Shown here in pieces: positions 1 through 8,801 of a DNA stretch of 64,000 bases. Location: positions 34,515-98,514 of the forward strand of contig JACPFM010000001.1 in the NCBI GenBank assembly GCA_016182965.1, read 5' to 3'. How positions within the stretch are numbered: position 1 is the stretch's first letter; the number at the start of each line of letters is the position of its first letter. The stretch is from Deltaproteobacteria bacterium (GTDB taxonomy: Bacteria > Myxococcota_A > Polyangia > Polyangiales > JADJMO01). The notes under the pieces are model-generated. The model saw only the letters and a program-made list of their open reading frames with translations, ran no database searches and was not told the DNA's origin. Both the position numbers and the translations under genes were made by a program.

Positions 1-511
1 GCTCGCCGCTGCGCTTCGGGCGCATGGTCGCGGCCGGGCTCGATCCGAGCGCGTCGCATATCGCCGCGAACGCACGGTTGAGCGAGAGCATCTGCTCGTG
101 CGTGCCTCCGCGGTCCGGGTGGCAGACGAGGGCGCGCGCTTTGTACGCGGCACGGGCGCGGGCGAGCGTGACGGGGGGCTCCAGCCCGAGCGCCTCGAGG
201 ACGTCGCGGTCGATCTCGCCGCGTCCGAGCTCGCGCTTGCCGCGCGGGCGGTCCCCCGGGAACACGGGATCGACGCCGCGCGAGAGCCGGTCGTCCGCCA
301 CCGCGAACATCGGGTCGATCTCCTCCCAGCGCGTCACGCCGCGCGCGCGCGTGAACGCCGCGAAGGCGGCCTGCCGCGCGGCGTGCTCGTCGATCGCGAC
401 GCCGCGCGCGTCGGACGCCTCGAAGCGCGCGCGCGTCGGCCTCCTGCCGAACCACACCGACCACACCGCGCGGCCGTCTCCGCGCCGCGCGATGGCCCAG
501 ACGCCGATCAC
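1..511 (-). CDS. J-domain (DnaJ-like) protein, C-terminal end cut by window edge
   Basis: The reverse strand reads open from a GTG at 511 to the window edge, giving 170 codons. Near the visible end it encodes a J-domain core: an Ala/Arg-rich helix ending ARAAYKARALV, the loop CHPDRGGTHEQM, then LNRAFAAICDAL. The HPD tripeptide is the part that stimulates Hsp70 (DnaK) ATPase activity. The first ~100 residues match no family I know and begin IGVWAIARRG. The GTG overlaps the stop of the upstream SDR gene (GTGA), so the two are translationally coupled. The J-domain lies at the C-terminal side, unlike canonical DnaJ, so this is a specialised co-chaperone rather than DnaJ itself. The C-terminus lies outside the window. 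Confidence 0.75.
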   Translation of the reverse strand, partial: MIGVWAIARRGDGRAVWSVWFGRRPTRARFEASDARGVAIDEHAARQAAFAAFTRARGVTRWEEIDPMFAVADDRLSRGVDPVFPGDRPRGKRELGRGEIDRDVLEALGLEPPVTLARARAAYKARALVCHPDRGGTHEQMLSLNRAFAAICDALGSSPAATMRPKRSGE

Positions 512-1207
512 GAGTCGCGCTTCACGGCGAACGCGGAGAAGGCTTGCATGACGGGCATCAGCTCGAGGCGGTTGACGTTGACGTGCGGCGGCAACGACGC
601 GCACCAGTAGACCGTCTCGGCGACGTCGTCGGCCGACAACGGCTGCATGCCCTGGTAGACCGCGCCGGCGCGCTCGGCGTCGCCCTTGAACCGCACGAGC
701 GCGAACTCGGTCTCGCACATGCCTGGCTCGATGTCGGTGACCCGGAGACGCTTGCCGATGAGGTCGGCGCGCAGGTTGAGGGAGAACTGCGCGACGAACG
801 CCTTCGTCGCGCCGTACACGTTGCCACCGGGGTAGGGGTAGGTGCCGGCGACGGAGCCGATGTTGATCACGTGACCGCGGTCGCGGGCGACCATGCCGGG
901 GAGCACCGCGCGGGTGACGTACATCAACCCCTTGCAGTTGGCGTCGACCATCTCGTCCCAGTCGTCGAGCGACGCGTCCTGCGCCGCCTCGAGACCTGCC
1001 GCGAGACCGGCGCCGTTCACCAGCACGTCGACGTCGGCGAATGCAGACGGAAGATCGGCGATCGCGCGCGCAACGGCCGCGCGGTCGCGCACGTCCAGCG
1101 TCAGCGCGTGAACGTCACTTGCGCGCCCGATCGACCTCTTTGGCGAACCGTCGTGCGACGGCGGCGCCGATTCCGCTGGAGGCGCCTGTTACGAGCACTG
1201 TGGACAT
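508..1207 (-). pseudogene. Short-chain dehydrogenase (YdfG/serine-dehydrogenase-like), disrupted by internal deletion/frameshift
   Basis: The start at 1207 gives a perfect Rossmann opening (STVLVTGASSGIGAAVARRFAKE) but the frame stops after 30 codons (TGA at 1115-1117). The next frame picks up with IGRASDVHALTLDVRDRAAV and runs to 508. It contains the SDR motifs NGAG, the catalytic YGATK (Tyr-x3-Lys) and an IEPGM loop typical of NADP-dependent 3-hydroxy acid dehydrogenases of the YdfG type. Between FAKE and IGRA about 20-25 residues (beta2 and the cofactor-specificity loop) are missing. The simplest reading is a deletion of a non-multiple of three, real or an assembly error. A GTG at 1092 could start a truncated protein but it would lack the NAD(P) site. 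Its stop overlaps the J-domain gene. Confidence 0.75.
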
Positions 1208-1382
1208 CGGAATACGCAAGTATCACGTTCCGAACGCGAGCGGCTCAACTGCGTCAGGACCGCTACGCATCCATGCGACGAGTGGTCGGCTCGAACGGAC
1301 GAGGCGTTCCATCGATGCTCGCTGCGAGCGGCGTCGTGACCGGGCACGACTGCTGCTCCCTGGCGGCCCCCGGAGGTAGGAG

Positions 1383-1661
1383 ATGAGCCAGGAACGCGAA
1401 GAGAACGACGACAAGACCGCCCGTCCGCGCGGGTTCGCCGCGCTCACGCCCGAGCAGCGCCGCGCTCTCGGAAGCAAGGGCGGGCGCACCGCGCACCAGC
1501 GTGGGACCGCCAACAAGTTCACGTCGGAGAGCGCGAGCTCTGCCGGTCGCATCCCGCACGAGCGCGGGACTGCGTTCCGTTGGACGAGCGATCAGGCGCG
1601 CGCCGCGGCGCGAAAGGGCGCGGCGCGCAGGTCGCGCTCGCCGGACCCCTCGGCCGCCTGA
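1383..1661 (+). CDS. KGG-repeat stress protein
   Basis: A 92-residue, highly charged, low-complexity protein. It has GFAALTPEQRRALGSKGG followed by three more Gly-rich repeats (RTAHQRGTANKFT, SAGRIPHERGTAFRWT, AARKGAARR). This matches the stress-induced bacterial KGG / Con-10-like family, small disordered proteins linked to desiccation and acid stress. A strong ribosome binding site, GGAGG, lies about 8 nt before the ATG. The gene is alone, with the damaged SDR upstream on the other strand and the esterase-like gene convergent 13 bp downstream. Family membership is from the repeat pattern; the molecular role is not established. Confidence 0.8.
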   Translation: MSQEREENDDKTARPRGFAALTPEQRRALGSKGGRTAHQRGTANKFTSESASSAGRIPHERGTAFRWTSDQARAAARKGAARRSRSPDPSAA

Positions 1662-1674
1662 CTCCGCGTGACGC

Positions 1675-3021
1675 TCAGAGCGAAGACGGCCAGGTCTCCG
1701 GCGCCTCGCCGGCGACCCAGGCCGCCTCGCGCTCGAGCGGCTCGAGCGCCGTGGTCCGATCGAGGTGGATGATCCCGTCGAACTGCTCGGCGACGCGCGC
1801 GTGGAAGTAGTGACTCAACCGTTCGCTCTCGGGGCGGTAGATGACCCCGATCGCGCGTTGGAGCCGTTGCTCCCGTAGCGCGCCCGAGGCCTCGCCGAGG
1901 CGGCGCATGTCGAGGAAGAACCGCGGGACGCCGGCCTCGTGGAACAGCTCCTCGTAGGAGCCGCGCATCCCGCGTCGGACGCGGCGCCGCTCCGCGGGCC
2001 CGTCCCAGTCGTAGGCGGCGGTGACGGTGCCCTCGTAGGTCGAGAACCCGATCAGGCGGGCCGCCGCGCCGTACCTGCTGCGCACCAGCTGGCCGAGGTT
2101 GAGCTCGCCGGCGCGTCCGAGCTCGGTCGCACGTGCGTCGCCGAGATGGGAGTTGTGCGCCCACACCACGACCTTCGCGGAGCCGGTGGCCTCCTCGAGG
2201 TGCGAGAGAACCGCCGCGAGCGCCTCGCTCATGTGCGTGTCGCGGAGGTTCCACGACTTCACGCGCCCGCGGTACATCGCGCGGTAGTAGGCCTCCGCGT
2301 TCTTCACCACGAGCGCGTTGAGCGCCGCGTAGAACGGCTCGGGGCCGGCGGTCTCCATCATCGCGCGCTGCATCGACAGCAGCTGCTCGACGACCTGCTC
2401 CTCGCACGACGCCGCGCCTCCGAGGCCGCTCATGACGTACCCGTACGTCTGCGGATCGGACGCGTAGTGGTCGAAGCACGCGTAGCGCGCGCGGGCGCGC
2501 TCGGCCTCCTCGGGATCGGCGCGCTCGAGGTACGCGATCACCTCGCGCATCGAGTCGTGCAGGCTGTAGAGATCGAGCCCGAAGACGGAGGCCTTCCGAT
2601 CGAGCGAGCGCAGCGTCTCGACGAGCTCGACGAACACGGTGTTGCGCCACATCCACTGCGGGAACCGCTGGAACCCGGCGAGCGCGTCGTCGGCGCTCTC
2701 GTCCGCCGCGCCGCTCGCGAAGCGACCGTTCCCCTCGCCGCGCACGTAGCGATGCACGCGGAGCGTATGGGGGAAGTCGGCCTCGAGGCACACGGCCGAG
2801 AAGCCCTTCTCGGTGACGAGCCGGCGCGTCAGCTCGGCGCGCGCGGCGTAGAACTCGTGCGTGCCGTGCGTCGACTCCCCGAGCAGCACGATCGATGCAT
2901 CCCCGATGCACTCCAGGACGGCGTCGTACGACTCGCCCGTGCTCTCGAGCGGCGTGGCCATGTGTGCGATCGCGGCAGCGATCGCCGCGTCGTCGCGATG
3001 TCGCGCGGTCATGCCGGGCAC
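1675..3021 (-). CDS. Erythromycin esterase family protein
   Basis: 448 residues, the usual length of the EreA/DUF superfamily. Recognisable blocks are [23 protein letters not shown] near residue 45 (catalytic Glu and His), CLEADFP, an [11 protein letters not shown] segment, and [18 protein letters not shown] (catalytic His) in the second half. Characterised members hydrolyse macrolide lactones using a His/Glu site, but most chromosomal homologues have unknown substrates, so resistance should not be assumed. There is no signal peptide. An alternative start is the Met four codons in (3012). It is convergent with the KGG gene and divergent from rraA with ~90 bp between. Confidence 0.85.
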   Translation of the reverse strand: MPGMTARHRDDAAIAAAIAHMATPLESTGESYDAVLECIGDASIVLLGESTHGTHEFYAARAELTRRLVTEKGFSAVCLEADFPHTLRVHRYVRGEGNGRFASGAADESADDALAGFQRFPQWMWRNTVFVELVETLRSLDRKASVFGLDLYSLHDSMREVIAYLERADPEEAERARARYACFDHYASDPQTYGYVMSGLGGAASCEEQVVEQLLSMQRAMMETAGPEPFYAALNALVVKNAEAYYRAMYRGRVKSWNLRDTHMSEALAAVLSHLEEATGSAKVVVWAHNSHLGDARATELGRAGELNLGQLVRSRYGAAARLIGFSTYEGTVTAAYDWDGPAERRRVRRGMRGSYEELFHEAGVPRFFLDMRRLGEASGALREQRLQRAIGVIYRPESERLSHYFHARVAEQFDGIIHLDRTTALEPLEREAAWVAGEAPETWPSSL

Positions 3022-3113
3022 GCTGCACGACGCGGGCGAACGCCAGGTCGCGCCCTGGTACTGCTCGGCGTCGCAGCTCGCCGCCGAGCGCGCCTGCTGC
3101 TAGGCCCGGGCGC

Positions 3114-3590
3114 ATGATCACCACGCCGCAGGCGACCACCGACCTCTGCGACGCACGACCCGACGCGCGCGCCGCCGAGCCGCTGTTCCGTGATTTCGGC
3201 GGCCAGCGCGCGTTCGCGGGCGCGATCGCGACGCTGGCGGTGTTCGAGGACAACTCGCTCGTTCGCACCGCGCTCGAGGAGCCGGGCCAGGGCCGCGTCC
3301 TGGTGGTCGACGGGCGCGGGTCGCTGCGCTGCGCGCTGCTCGGCGGAAACCTCGCCGCGCTCGCCGAGAAGAACGGCTGGTCGGGCGTGGTGGTCTTCGG
3401 CGCCGTGCGCGACGCGCGCGAGATCGCCGCGACGAAGATCGGCGTGAAGGCGCTCGCCGCGCACCCGAAGAAGAGCGAGAAGCGCGGCGCTGGCTCCCGC
3501 GACGTGGAGGTGACGTTCGCCGGCGTGACGTTCGTGCCGGGTCACCACCTGTACGCAGACGAGGACGGCATCGTCGTCGTGGAGACGTAG
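3114..3590 (+). CDS. rraA: RraA family protein (RNase E regulator / HMG aldolase-like)
   Basis: 158 residues, close to the ~160 of E. coli RraA. Diagnostic segments are TTDLCDA at the N-terminus, [43 protein letters not shown] (the conserved DG.G..R.AL.G...A..A...G block), [11 protein letters not shown], and a C-terminal [14 protein letters not shown]. RraA proper inhibits RNase E; the same fold serves as 4-hydroxy-4-methyl-2-oxoglutarate aldolase. Length and the R-D pair fit either. ATG at 3114 was chosen because the fold begins right there; the upstream part of the frame is Arg/Pro-rich shadow. The stop codon directly abuts a tandem heptamer array. Confidence 0.88.
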   Translation: MITTPQATTDLCDARPDARAAEPLFRDFGGQRAFAGAIATLAVFEDNSLVRTALEEPGQGRVLVVDGRGSLRCALLGGNLAALAEKNGWSGVVVFGAVRDAREIAATKIGVKALAAHPKKSEKRGAGSRDVEVTFAGVTFVPGHHLYADEDGIVVVET

Positions 3591-3639
3591 TCGTCAGTCG
3601 TCAGTCGTCAGTCGTCAGTCGTCAGTCGTCAGTCGTCAG
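3591..3639 (+). repeat. 7 x 7-bp tandem repeat (TCGTCAG), left arm
   Basis: Seven perfect copies of TCGTCAG begin on the base after the rraA stop codon. The array is mirrored by the reverse-complement array at 3841-3870, so a transcript crossing the gap could fold into a long hairpin. Confidence 0.97.
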
Positions 3640-3703
3640 CACGTCGCGCAGGCGCTTGGGCGCTGTCGCGGGCGAGAAAGGCCAAAAGGCCGAAGGCGTC
3701 GGC

Positions 3704-3745
3704 CCTTCGACCTTCGACCTTCGGCCTCCGACCTCCGACTCTCGA
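3704..3745 (+). repeat. 6 x 7-bp degenerate tandem repeat (CCTTCGA/CCTCCGA)
   Basis: Six 7-bp units (CCTTCGA, CCTTCGA, CCTTCGG, CCTCCGA, CCTCCGA, CTCTCGA) sit inside the spacer between the TCGTCAG and CTGACGA arrays. The period equals that of the flanking arrays although the sequence differs. Confidence 0.9.
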
Positions 3746-3840
3746 CCGCGTCGAGCGAGCGCAGGGGCGACGTCCCAAAGAAGGCGACCGCTGACTCGCT
3801 CGATGCTCTCGATCCCCGGCCCTTTTCCGGGCCGTCTCGG

Positions 3841-3870
3841 CTGACGACTGACGACTGACGACTGACGACT
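3841..3870 (-). repeat. 4.3 x 7-bp tandem repeat (CTGACGA), right arm
   Basis: Four full copies of CTGACGA plus two bases, the reverse complement of the TCGTCAG array 200 bp to the left. It ends 2 bp before the stop codon of the convergent VanY gene, so the inverted pair spans the whole convergent intergenic gap. Confidence 0.97.
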
Positions 3871-3872
3871 CC

Positions 3873-4640
3873 TCAGAGCGGGTGCTCGCTCACGCACGCC
3901 GCCGGAACGTTCCAGCGGATCTCCCAGTCGTTGCCCGGCAGGCACTGGTACCACTTGCGATCGAACTTGCTCTGCACGCAGGTGTTGAGCGGCACCTGAC
4001 GACCGAGCGTCGACGACCAGCAGCCGCTCGAAGGAGGCGGCGCGGCGGTGGTGGAGCATCCGCCGGAGACCATGCCGCCCCAGTACTCCCAGTGCCACGG
4101 CTCGCTCGGAACCGTGCGCTTGAAGCCGTACTCGTCGGCGTGCTTCGCGAGCCAGTTGTAGACGCCACCCGACGAGGAGTTCAGGTCGAGCGCGTGACCG
4201 CTCTGGTGGTTCGAGTAACCGGGGCGCGCCGCCAGGTTGCCGCCGTTGCAGCTCTTGGTGATGTAGCAGTTGTACAGGTACTTCTGCTGCGCCATCGTGC
4301 GGAAGCCGCTGACCACGCGGATCGACACGCCGTCGCGCGCCGCGGCGCGCTGCATGCGCGCGTACATCGACGCGGTGGCGATCTCGACCGGCTTGCCGTC
4401 GGCGTTGACGACGGTGATCGTGAACGACTTGCCGCTGCGATACCCCGTGTCGGTGCGCTTGACCGAGCAGTCGATGCCGACCGACGCACCCTCGGCTTCG
4501 CGACCGTCTTCTTCGGGCTCGCTCTCGAGATCGTCGGTGGTCTCGTCGTCCACGTCGCCGCTGGCCACGGTGCAGCCGGAGAGGAGGCAGCCGGAGAGCG
4601 CGAAGACGGAGAGAGCGGCGATAGCGAGGAACCGGGTCAT
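3873..4640 (-). CDS. VanY-type D,D-carboxypeptidase lipoprotein
   Basis: 255 residues. An N-terminal signal peptide ends in a double lipobox (LSGC then LLSGC), followed by an acidic Asp/Glu/Thr linker. The catalytic domain has the peptidase M15B/VanY signatures: SGFRTMAQQKYLY, SNHQSGHALDL (zinc His and Asp) and EPWHWEY (catalytic Glu and zinc His). It should trim the terminal D-Ala of peptidoglycan peptides in the periplasm. A Ser/Pro linker leads to a C-terminal ~60-residue module with four Cys and three Trp that resembles small wall-binding modules but is not identified. The Met at 4640 fits the signal peptide; the open frame extends further upstream without coding character. Confidence 0.88.
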   Translation of the reverse strand: MTRFLAIAALSVFALSGCLLSGCTVASGDVDDETTDDLESEPEEDGREAEGASVGIDCSVKRTDTGYRSGKSFTITVVNADGKPVEIATASMYARMQRAAARDGVSIRVVSGFRTMAQQKYLYNCYITKSCNGGNLAARPGYSNHQSGHALDLNSSSGGVYNWLAKHADEYGFKRTVPSEPWHWEYWGGMVSGGCSTTAAPPPSSGCWSSTLGRQVPLNTCVQSKFDRKWYQCLPGNDWEIRWNVPAACVSEHPL

Positions 4641-4980
4641 GCCCAGCGCCTCTGCAGCTGTCGGACCAACGTCGAGCTCGCACGAATCAGCGGGAATTCT
4701 CGGTTGCACACACGGTGCGCACGCGCCAGCTGGGGTCACTTCTCCGTTTCGGCGACGGTGTAGGTTCGTCCTTCCCGCGTGACGCGCGCCGCGCCCGGCG
4801 CACGACGGCAGCAGAAAAATTCGAAGCCATCGGCCCGGCGGTGAAACCGGACCGATGGCTTCGGGTTGGGCGGGAGGAGGGAGGACCGCCGTCGCGAGTG
4901 GGGGACCACGCACGCCGACGTCGTAGGACGATGATGGGTTCGCGTCGGCTGTTGGCAAGTCCCGAGTCAGAGCGCCTTCG
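4641..4980. other. Intergenic region, 340 bp
   Basis: It separates the VanY gene from the M50 protease gene, both leftward. It holds the protease terminator at 4814-4862 and presumably the VanY promoter near 4650-4760, where a short AT-richer patch occurs. I see no coding sequence with third-position GC bias. Confidence 0.6.
4814..4862 (-). terminator. Rho-independent terminator of the M50 protease gene
   Basis: On the minus strand GAAGCCATCGG pairs with CCGATGGCTTC, extended past one mismatch by CCGG/CCGG around an 8-nt loop. The arm is followed by GAATTTTTCTG, a T-run. It lies about 120 bp past the protease stop and is the best intrinsic terminator in the window. Confidence 0.85.
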
Positions 4981-6108
4981 TCACGCAGCCGAAGGGCGGT
5001 TGTCCATGCTCGGGCGCAGCGTGGTGTCGAGCTGCGCGGCGCGGAACACCGTCTCGCGCGAGAGCACGCCGACGACCCACGAGCCGCGGACCACCGGCAC
5101 GTACGCGAGCTGACGCTGATCCATCGCGTCGAGCGCGTCGTTCACCAGATCGGATGCGTCGGCCATCGGGACGTCGAACCGCGCGACCTGATCGACCGTG
5201 CGGGCGTCGCGATCGCGCTCGGGCACGCGCGCCACGTCGTCGGCGGTGACGACGCCGACGCGCCCCTCGGGGCCACGCACGAGCAGCACGGGCGATCGCG
5301 TCGCCAGCATGACGTCGCCCGCGCGGCGCAGCGTCTCGGCGCCGTAGACCGGGGCCACGTTCGTATCGGTGAGCTCGAGGACGCGCACGCCCTCGAGCTT
5401 CTCGCGCTGGATGACCGCGACGGCCTCGGCCGTGCCGCCGCCCCACACGAACAGCGCGATCAGCACGAGCAGGAAGTTGCCCGACAGCAGGCCCCACACG
5501 CCCATCGCGACCGAGAGCACGCGCCCGACGGTGGCGGCGATCGCCGTCGCGCGCACGCGCCCGTGTCGCGGCTCGAGCACCGAGCGCAGCACGCGCCCAC
5601 CGTCGAGCGGGAACGCCGGCACCAGATTGAACAGCCCGATCGCCAGGTTGATGTGCGAGAGGTAATAGAGTCCGAACTGCAGATCGGGCGCGATGCCCTC
5701 GAAGACCAGGTGCGCCGCGTAGGCGACGATCGCGATCGCGATCGAGACGAGCGGCCCGACGACGGCCATCTTCGCCTCGGCGCGCGGCTCGCGCGAGACG
5801 TGCCCGATGTGGCTGACGCCGCCGAGGAGCATCAACGTGATCTCGTGCACCTGCGAGCCCTGCGAGCGCGCGACGAACACATGGCCGAGCTCGTGGAGCA
5901 GCACGCTGCCGAAGAGCAACACGGCGAGCATGAAGCCCCACGTGCCCGGCGACAGGAGCAACGCGTCACGCGAGGTGTGCGCGCCCGCGGCAAACGCCGC
6001 GAACTGTCGCGCCATGGCGAACGCCAGCCAGGGGAGCACGAGGAAGAACGTCCAGTGCAGGCGGATGGGAATTCCGCGCACCGAGAAGAGTCGAATTCCT
6101 CCGGACAT
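4981..6108 (-). CDS. Site-2-type M50 membrane metalloprotease with CBS domains
   Basis: 375 residues. Transmembrane segments carry HELGH (residues 72-76, zinc ligands and catalytic Glu) and, near residue 160, NLVPAFPLDGGRVLRS with the third metal ligand Asp. A cytosolic pair of CBS domains follows (about residues 240-365). This is the S2P/SpoIVFB-like class III architecture, which cleaves membrane-bound substrates such as anti-sigma factors and may sense nucleotides through the CBS pair. The start at 6108 has GGGAG about 10 nt upstream; an ATG seven codons earlier (6129) is possible. It follows the acyl-CoA dehydrogenase pair after ~90 bp and ends in a clear terminator, so it may have its own promoter. 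No substrate gene is adjacent. Confidence 0.9.
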   Translation of the reverse strand: MSGGIRLFSVRGIPIRLHWTFFLVLPWLAFAMARQFAAFAAGAHTSRDALLLSPGTWGFMLAVLLFGSVLLHELGHVFVARSQGSQVHEITLMLLGGVSHIGHVSREPRAEAKMAVVGPLVSIAIAIVAYAAHLVFEGIAPDLQFGLYYLSHINLAIGLFNLVPAFPLDGGRVLRSVLEPRHGRVRATAIAATVGRVLSVAMGVWGLLSGNFLLVLIALFVWGGGTAEAVAVIQREKLEGVRVLELTDTNVAPVYGAETLRRAGDVMLATRSPVLLVRGPEGRVGVVTADDVARVPERDRDARTVDQVARFDVPMADASDLVNDALDAMDQRQLAYVPVVRGSWVVGVLSRETVFRAAQLDTTLRPSMDNRPSAA

Positions 6109-6197
6109 GGACGTGCTCCCTTCGTTCATCCAAGGGATGCAGCGGACGTGCCCTGCGCCACCACCGTCTGGGCTGGCGGATCGCCGCCGCCATCTCG

Positions 6198-7337
6198 TCA
6201 GCCCGGCGACGAGACGCGCGAGAGGTGCCAGTCCTCGTCGCCGAAGAGCGACTCGAGCACGTGCATGCGCTTGAAGTAGAGGCCGACGTCCGCTTCGTCC
6301 GTGATGCCGATCCCGCCGTGCAGCTGGATCGCTTGCTGCACCACGTACCGTCCGCCGCGTGCGAGCTGGACCTTGGCGACGGAGACGCCGCGCATGCGTT
6401 GGAGCGGATCGGGATCGTCGGCGCGCAGCGCGGCGAGGATCGTGGTCCCGCGCGTCAGCTCGGTCTCGACGAACATGTCGACGGCCCGGTGCTGGAGCGC
6501 CTGGAAGGTGCCGATCTTCACGCCGAACTGCTCGCGATCGACGAGGTAGTCGCGCGTGCGTTGGAGCGACTGCGTCATGAGGCCCAGGCCCTCGGCGCAG
6601 GCGGCCGCGGTCGCGCCGTCGAGCACGCGCTCGACGATCGGCAGGGCGGCGCCTTCGGTGCCGAGGAGGCTCTCGGCGCCGACCTCGACGCCGTCGAGCG
6701 CGATCATCGCGGCGCGGTGGCCGTCCATCGTGCGCACGGTGGTGATCTGCACGCCTGGCGCGCCGCGATCGACGACGAACAGCGAGATCCCCTCGCGCGC
6801 GCCGACGTCGCCCGACGTGCGCGCGACGACGACGATGGCGTCGGCGGCGTGGCCGTTGAGCACCCAACGCTTGCGGCCCGTCAGGCGAAAGCCCGTTCCC
6901 GTGCGCTCGGCGCGTGTGGACACGTGGTGCGCGTCGTAGCGGGAGCCCTCCTCGAGGTGGGCGAACGCGAGCGTCTTGTCGCCGGCGATGACGTCCGGCA
7001 GCCAGCGCGCGCGCTGCGCGGCGTCGCCGGCGTGCGCGATGGCCAGGCCGCCGAGCACGATCGACGCGAGGAACGGCTCGGGGGCGAGGGCGGCGCCGAG
7101 CTGTTCGAGGATAAGGGCCACGTCGACCATCGAGCCGCCGAGGCCGCCGTCGTCCTCCGAGAACGGCACGGCCAGCCAGCCCAGCTCGCCGAACTTGCGC
7201 ATCACGTCGCGCGACCAGCCGACGCCCTCCTCGTCGTCGCGCAGCTTGCGGAACCGCTCCACCGGCGATTCCTTCTTCACGAAACTCGTCACGGTGTCGA
7301 CGAGCAGCCGCTGATCATCGGTCAAATCGAAATTCAT
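6198..7337 (-). CDS. Acyl-CoA dehydrogenase, small-subunit type
   Basis: 379 residues with the acyl-CoA dehydrogenase plan: helical N-domain (NFDLTDDQRLLVDTVTSFV), FAHLEEGSRY and GRKRWVLNGHAADAIVV in the middle beta-domain, and a C-terminal helical domain ending QLHGGIGITDEADVGLYFKR. The middle domain is divergent from classical MCAD. It is the second gene of a pair 19 bp after a full-length dehydrogenase. Such pairs (PimC/PimD, FadE26/FadE27-like) form alpha2beta2 enzymes acting on CoA esters of dicarboxylic acids or sterol side chains. I infer a heterotetramer; the substrate is unknown and no other degradation genes are adjacent. Confidence 0.88.
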   Translation of the reverse strand: MNFDLTDDQRLLVDTVTSFVKKESPVERFRKLRDDEEGVGWSRDVMRKFGELGWLAVPFSEDDGGLGGSMVDVALILEQLGAALAPEPFLASIVLGGLAIAHAGDAAQRARWLPDVIAGDKTLAFAHLEEGSRYDAHHVSTRAERTGTGFRLTGRKRWVLNGHAADAIVVVARTSGDVGAREGISLFVVDRGAPGVQITTVRTMDGHRAAMIALDGVEVGAESLLGTEGAALPIVERVLDGATAAACAEGLGLMTQSLQRTRDYLVDREQFGVKIGTFQALQHRAVDMFVETELTRGTTILAALRADDPDPLQRMRGVSVAKVQLARGGRYVVQQAIQLHGGIGITDEADVGLYFKRMHVLESLFGDEDWHLSRVSSPG

Positions 7338-7356
7338 CGTCGTCGCTCCGCGCGTT

Positions 7357-8535
7357 TCAGGAGGGCAATCCGAGGATCAATTTGGCGATGATGTTCTTCT
7401 GGATCTCGTTCGATCCCGCGTAGATCGTCGCCGCGCGCAGGTAGTTGTAGTTGGGCCCCACCCAATCCTCCCAGGCAGGGACGACGCCGGGCTCGTTCAT
7501 CCAGGTGAGCGCGTCGGCGCCCATCAAATCGAGACAGAGCTCGTACATGCCTTGGATGATTTCGCTGCCGCAGAGCTTGAGAATCGACGATTCGGCGCCG
7601 GGCGCGTGTCCCTGTTTGGCGCCGGCGAGCGCGCGGTAGTTCGCCATCTTCAGCGCCTCGAGGCGGCACTCCATGCGCGCGATCTTGGCGCGGACCACCG
7701 GATCGTCCGCGAGCGGACGGCCGCCGCGCGTCGTGCTCTGCGCGATGCGCTTCGCGCGCAAGAGCGTGCGGGCCGACGAGCCGACGGCGGCGACCAGCGT
7801 TCGCTCGTGGCCGAGGAGCGCCTTGGCGAGGGTCCAGCCGCCATGCAGCGGCCCGACGAGGTTCTCCTTCGGGACCCTCACGTCCTCGAAGAACGTGTCG
7901 CAGAACGCGTGGGTGCCGCCGATGGTCAATGTGGGCCGGACCCGCACGCCCTCCGACTTCATGTCGCAGAGCAGGAAGCTGATGCCGGCCTGCTTCTTCG
8001 CGCCGGTGTCGGTGCGCGCGAGCAGGAAGATCCAATCGGCGTATTGCGCGTAGGTCGTCCAGGTCTTCTGGCCATTCAGCACGAAATGGTCGCCGGCGTC
8101 CTCGGCGGTGAGTCGCACCGCGGCGAGGTCGCTCCCGGCGTTCGGCTCGGAATACCCCTGGCACCACTTCTCCTCGCCGCTGAGGATCTTCGGTAGATAT
8201 CGCGCCTGCTGCGCCTCGTCGCCGAACTGCATGATCAGCGGGCCGACCATGCTCAAACCGAAGGGCAGGAGCTGCGGCGCGCCGGACAGCTCGAGCTCCT
8301 CGGTGAGGATGAACCGCCGGGTGACGTCGAGACCGGGGCCGCCGAACTTCCTCGGCCAGTGCGGCGCGACCCACCCCTTTCGATGAAGGATGCGGTGCCA
8401 CTCCATCGTCTCGTCGACGCCGAAATGGCCGTCGACCTCCGCGATGGCGCGGAGCCGAGGGGGCATCGCGGTGCGGATCCACTCCCGCACCTCGTCACGG
8501 AACGCGAGCTCTTCGGGGCTGAACGAGAGATCCAT
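7357..8535 (-). CDS. Acyl-CoA dehydrogenase, large-subunit type
   Basis: 392 residues, similar to the PimC/FadE large subunits. It has WCQGYSEPNAGSDLAAVRL (FAD/substrate loop), GQKTWTTYAQYADWIFLLART, GHERTLVA, and the C-terminal FAD signature IYAGSNEIQKNIIAKLILG. The position of the catalytic Glu in MCAD-type enzymes (YEGT) is Ala here, so the base must lie elsewhere or in the partner. The start at 8535 gives MDLSFSPEELAFRDEVREW, the typical beginning. On the reverse strand a TATCCT box lies 9 nt upstream of the ATG. It is first gene of a two-gene operon with the smaller dehydrogenase. Confidence 0.9.
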   Translation of the reverse strand: MDLSFSPEELAFRDEVREWIRTAMPPRLRAIAEVDGHFGVDETMEWHRILHRKGWVAPHWPRKFGGPGLDVTRRFILTEELELSGAPQLLPFGLSMVGPLIMQFGDEAQQARYLPKILSGEEKWCQGYSEPNAGSDLAAVRLTAEDAGDHFVLNGQKTWTTYAQYADWIFLLARTDTGAKKQAGISFLLCDMKSEGVRVRPTLTIGGTHAFCDTFFEDVRVPKENLVGPLHGGWTLAKALLGHERTLVAAVGSSARTLLRAKRIAQSTTRGGRPLADDPVVRAKIARMECRLEALKMANYRALAGAKQGHAPGAESSILKLCGSEIIQGMYELCLDLMGADALTWMNEPGVVPAWEDWVGPNYNYLRAATIYAGSNEIQKNIIAKLILGLPS

Positions 8536-8738
8536 GCGCCGGCGAGGATACGCGCCTCCCGGGCCCCCGCACACAGGGCTCGCGCCGTCGGAGCTCGCGG
8601 CTACCGCTACGGCCTATCGCCTACGACCGGTCGTGTGGATGCGCGACGCTCTCGCCGGCTCGCGGCCGGAGCCCCGCTCTTCGACGACGAGACGCGAATC
8701 GGAGCTTGCGTGAGGGCGATTGGCGCATCCAAACGCAC

Positions 8739-8779
8739 AGGCTCCAAGCCCGGGCTTTCCAGCCGGGAGCCTGGAGCCT
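8739..8779. repeat. GC-rich intergenic hairpin (REP-like)
   Basis: AGGCTCC at 8739 pairs with GGAGCCT at 8773, enclosing a second stem CCCGGGCT/AGC-CGGG. It lies in the 279-bp gap between the acyl-CoA dehydrogenase start and the next leftward gene's stop, so it may terminate or insulate transcription. Confidence 0.7.
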
Positions 8780-8801
8780 GTCGCCCCGTGGTCGGGAAGG
8801 A

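Noticed and set aside
1675..3021. Erythromycin-esterase-like gene as an acquired resistance gene
   Set aside because: No mobile element, base composition and codon use match neighbours, and the family is widespread on chromosomes with other roles.
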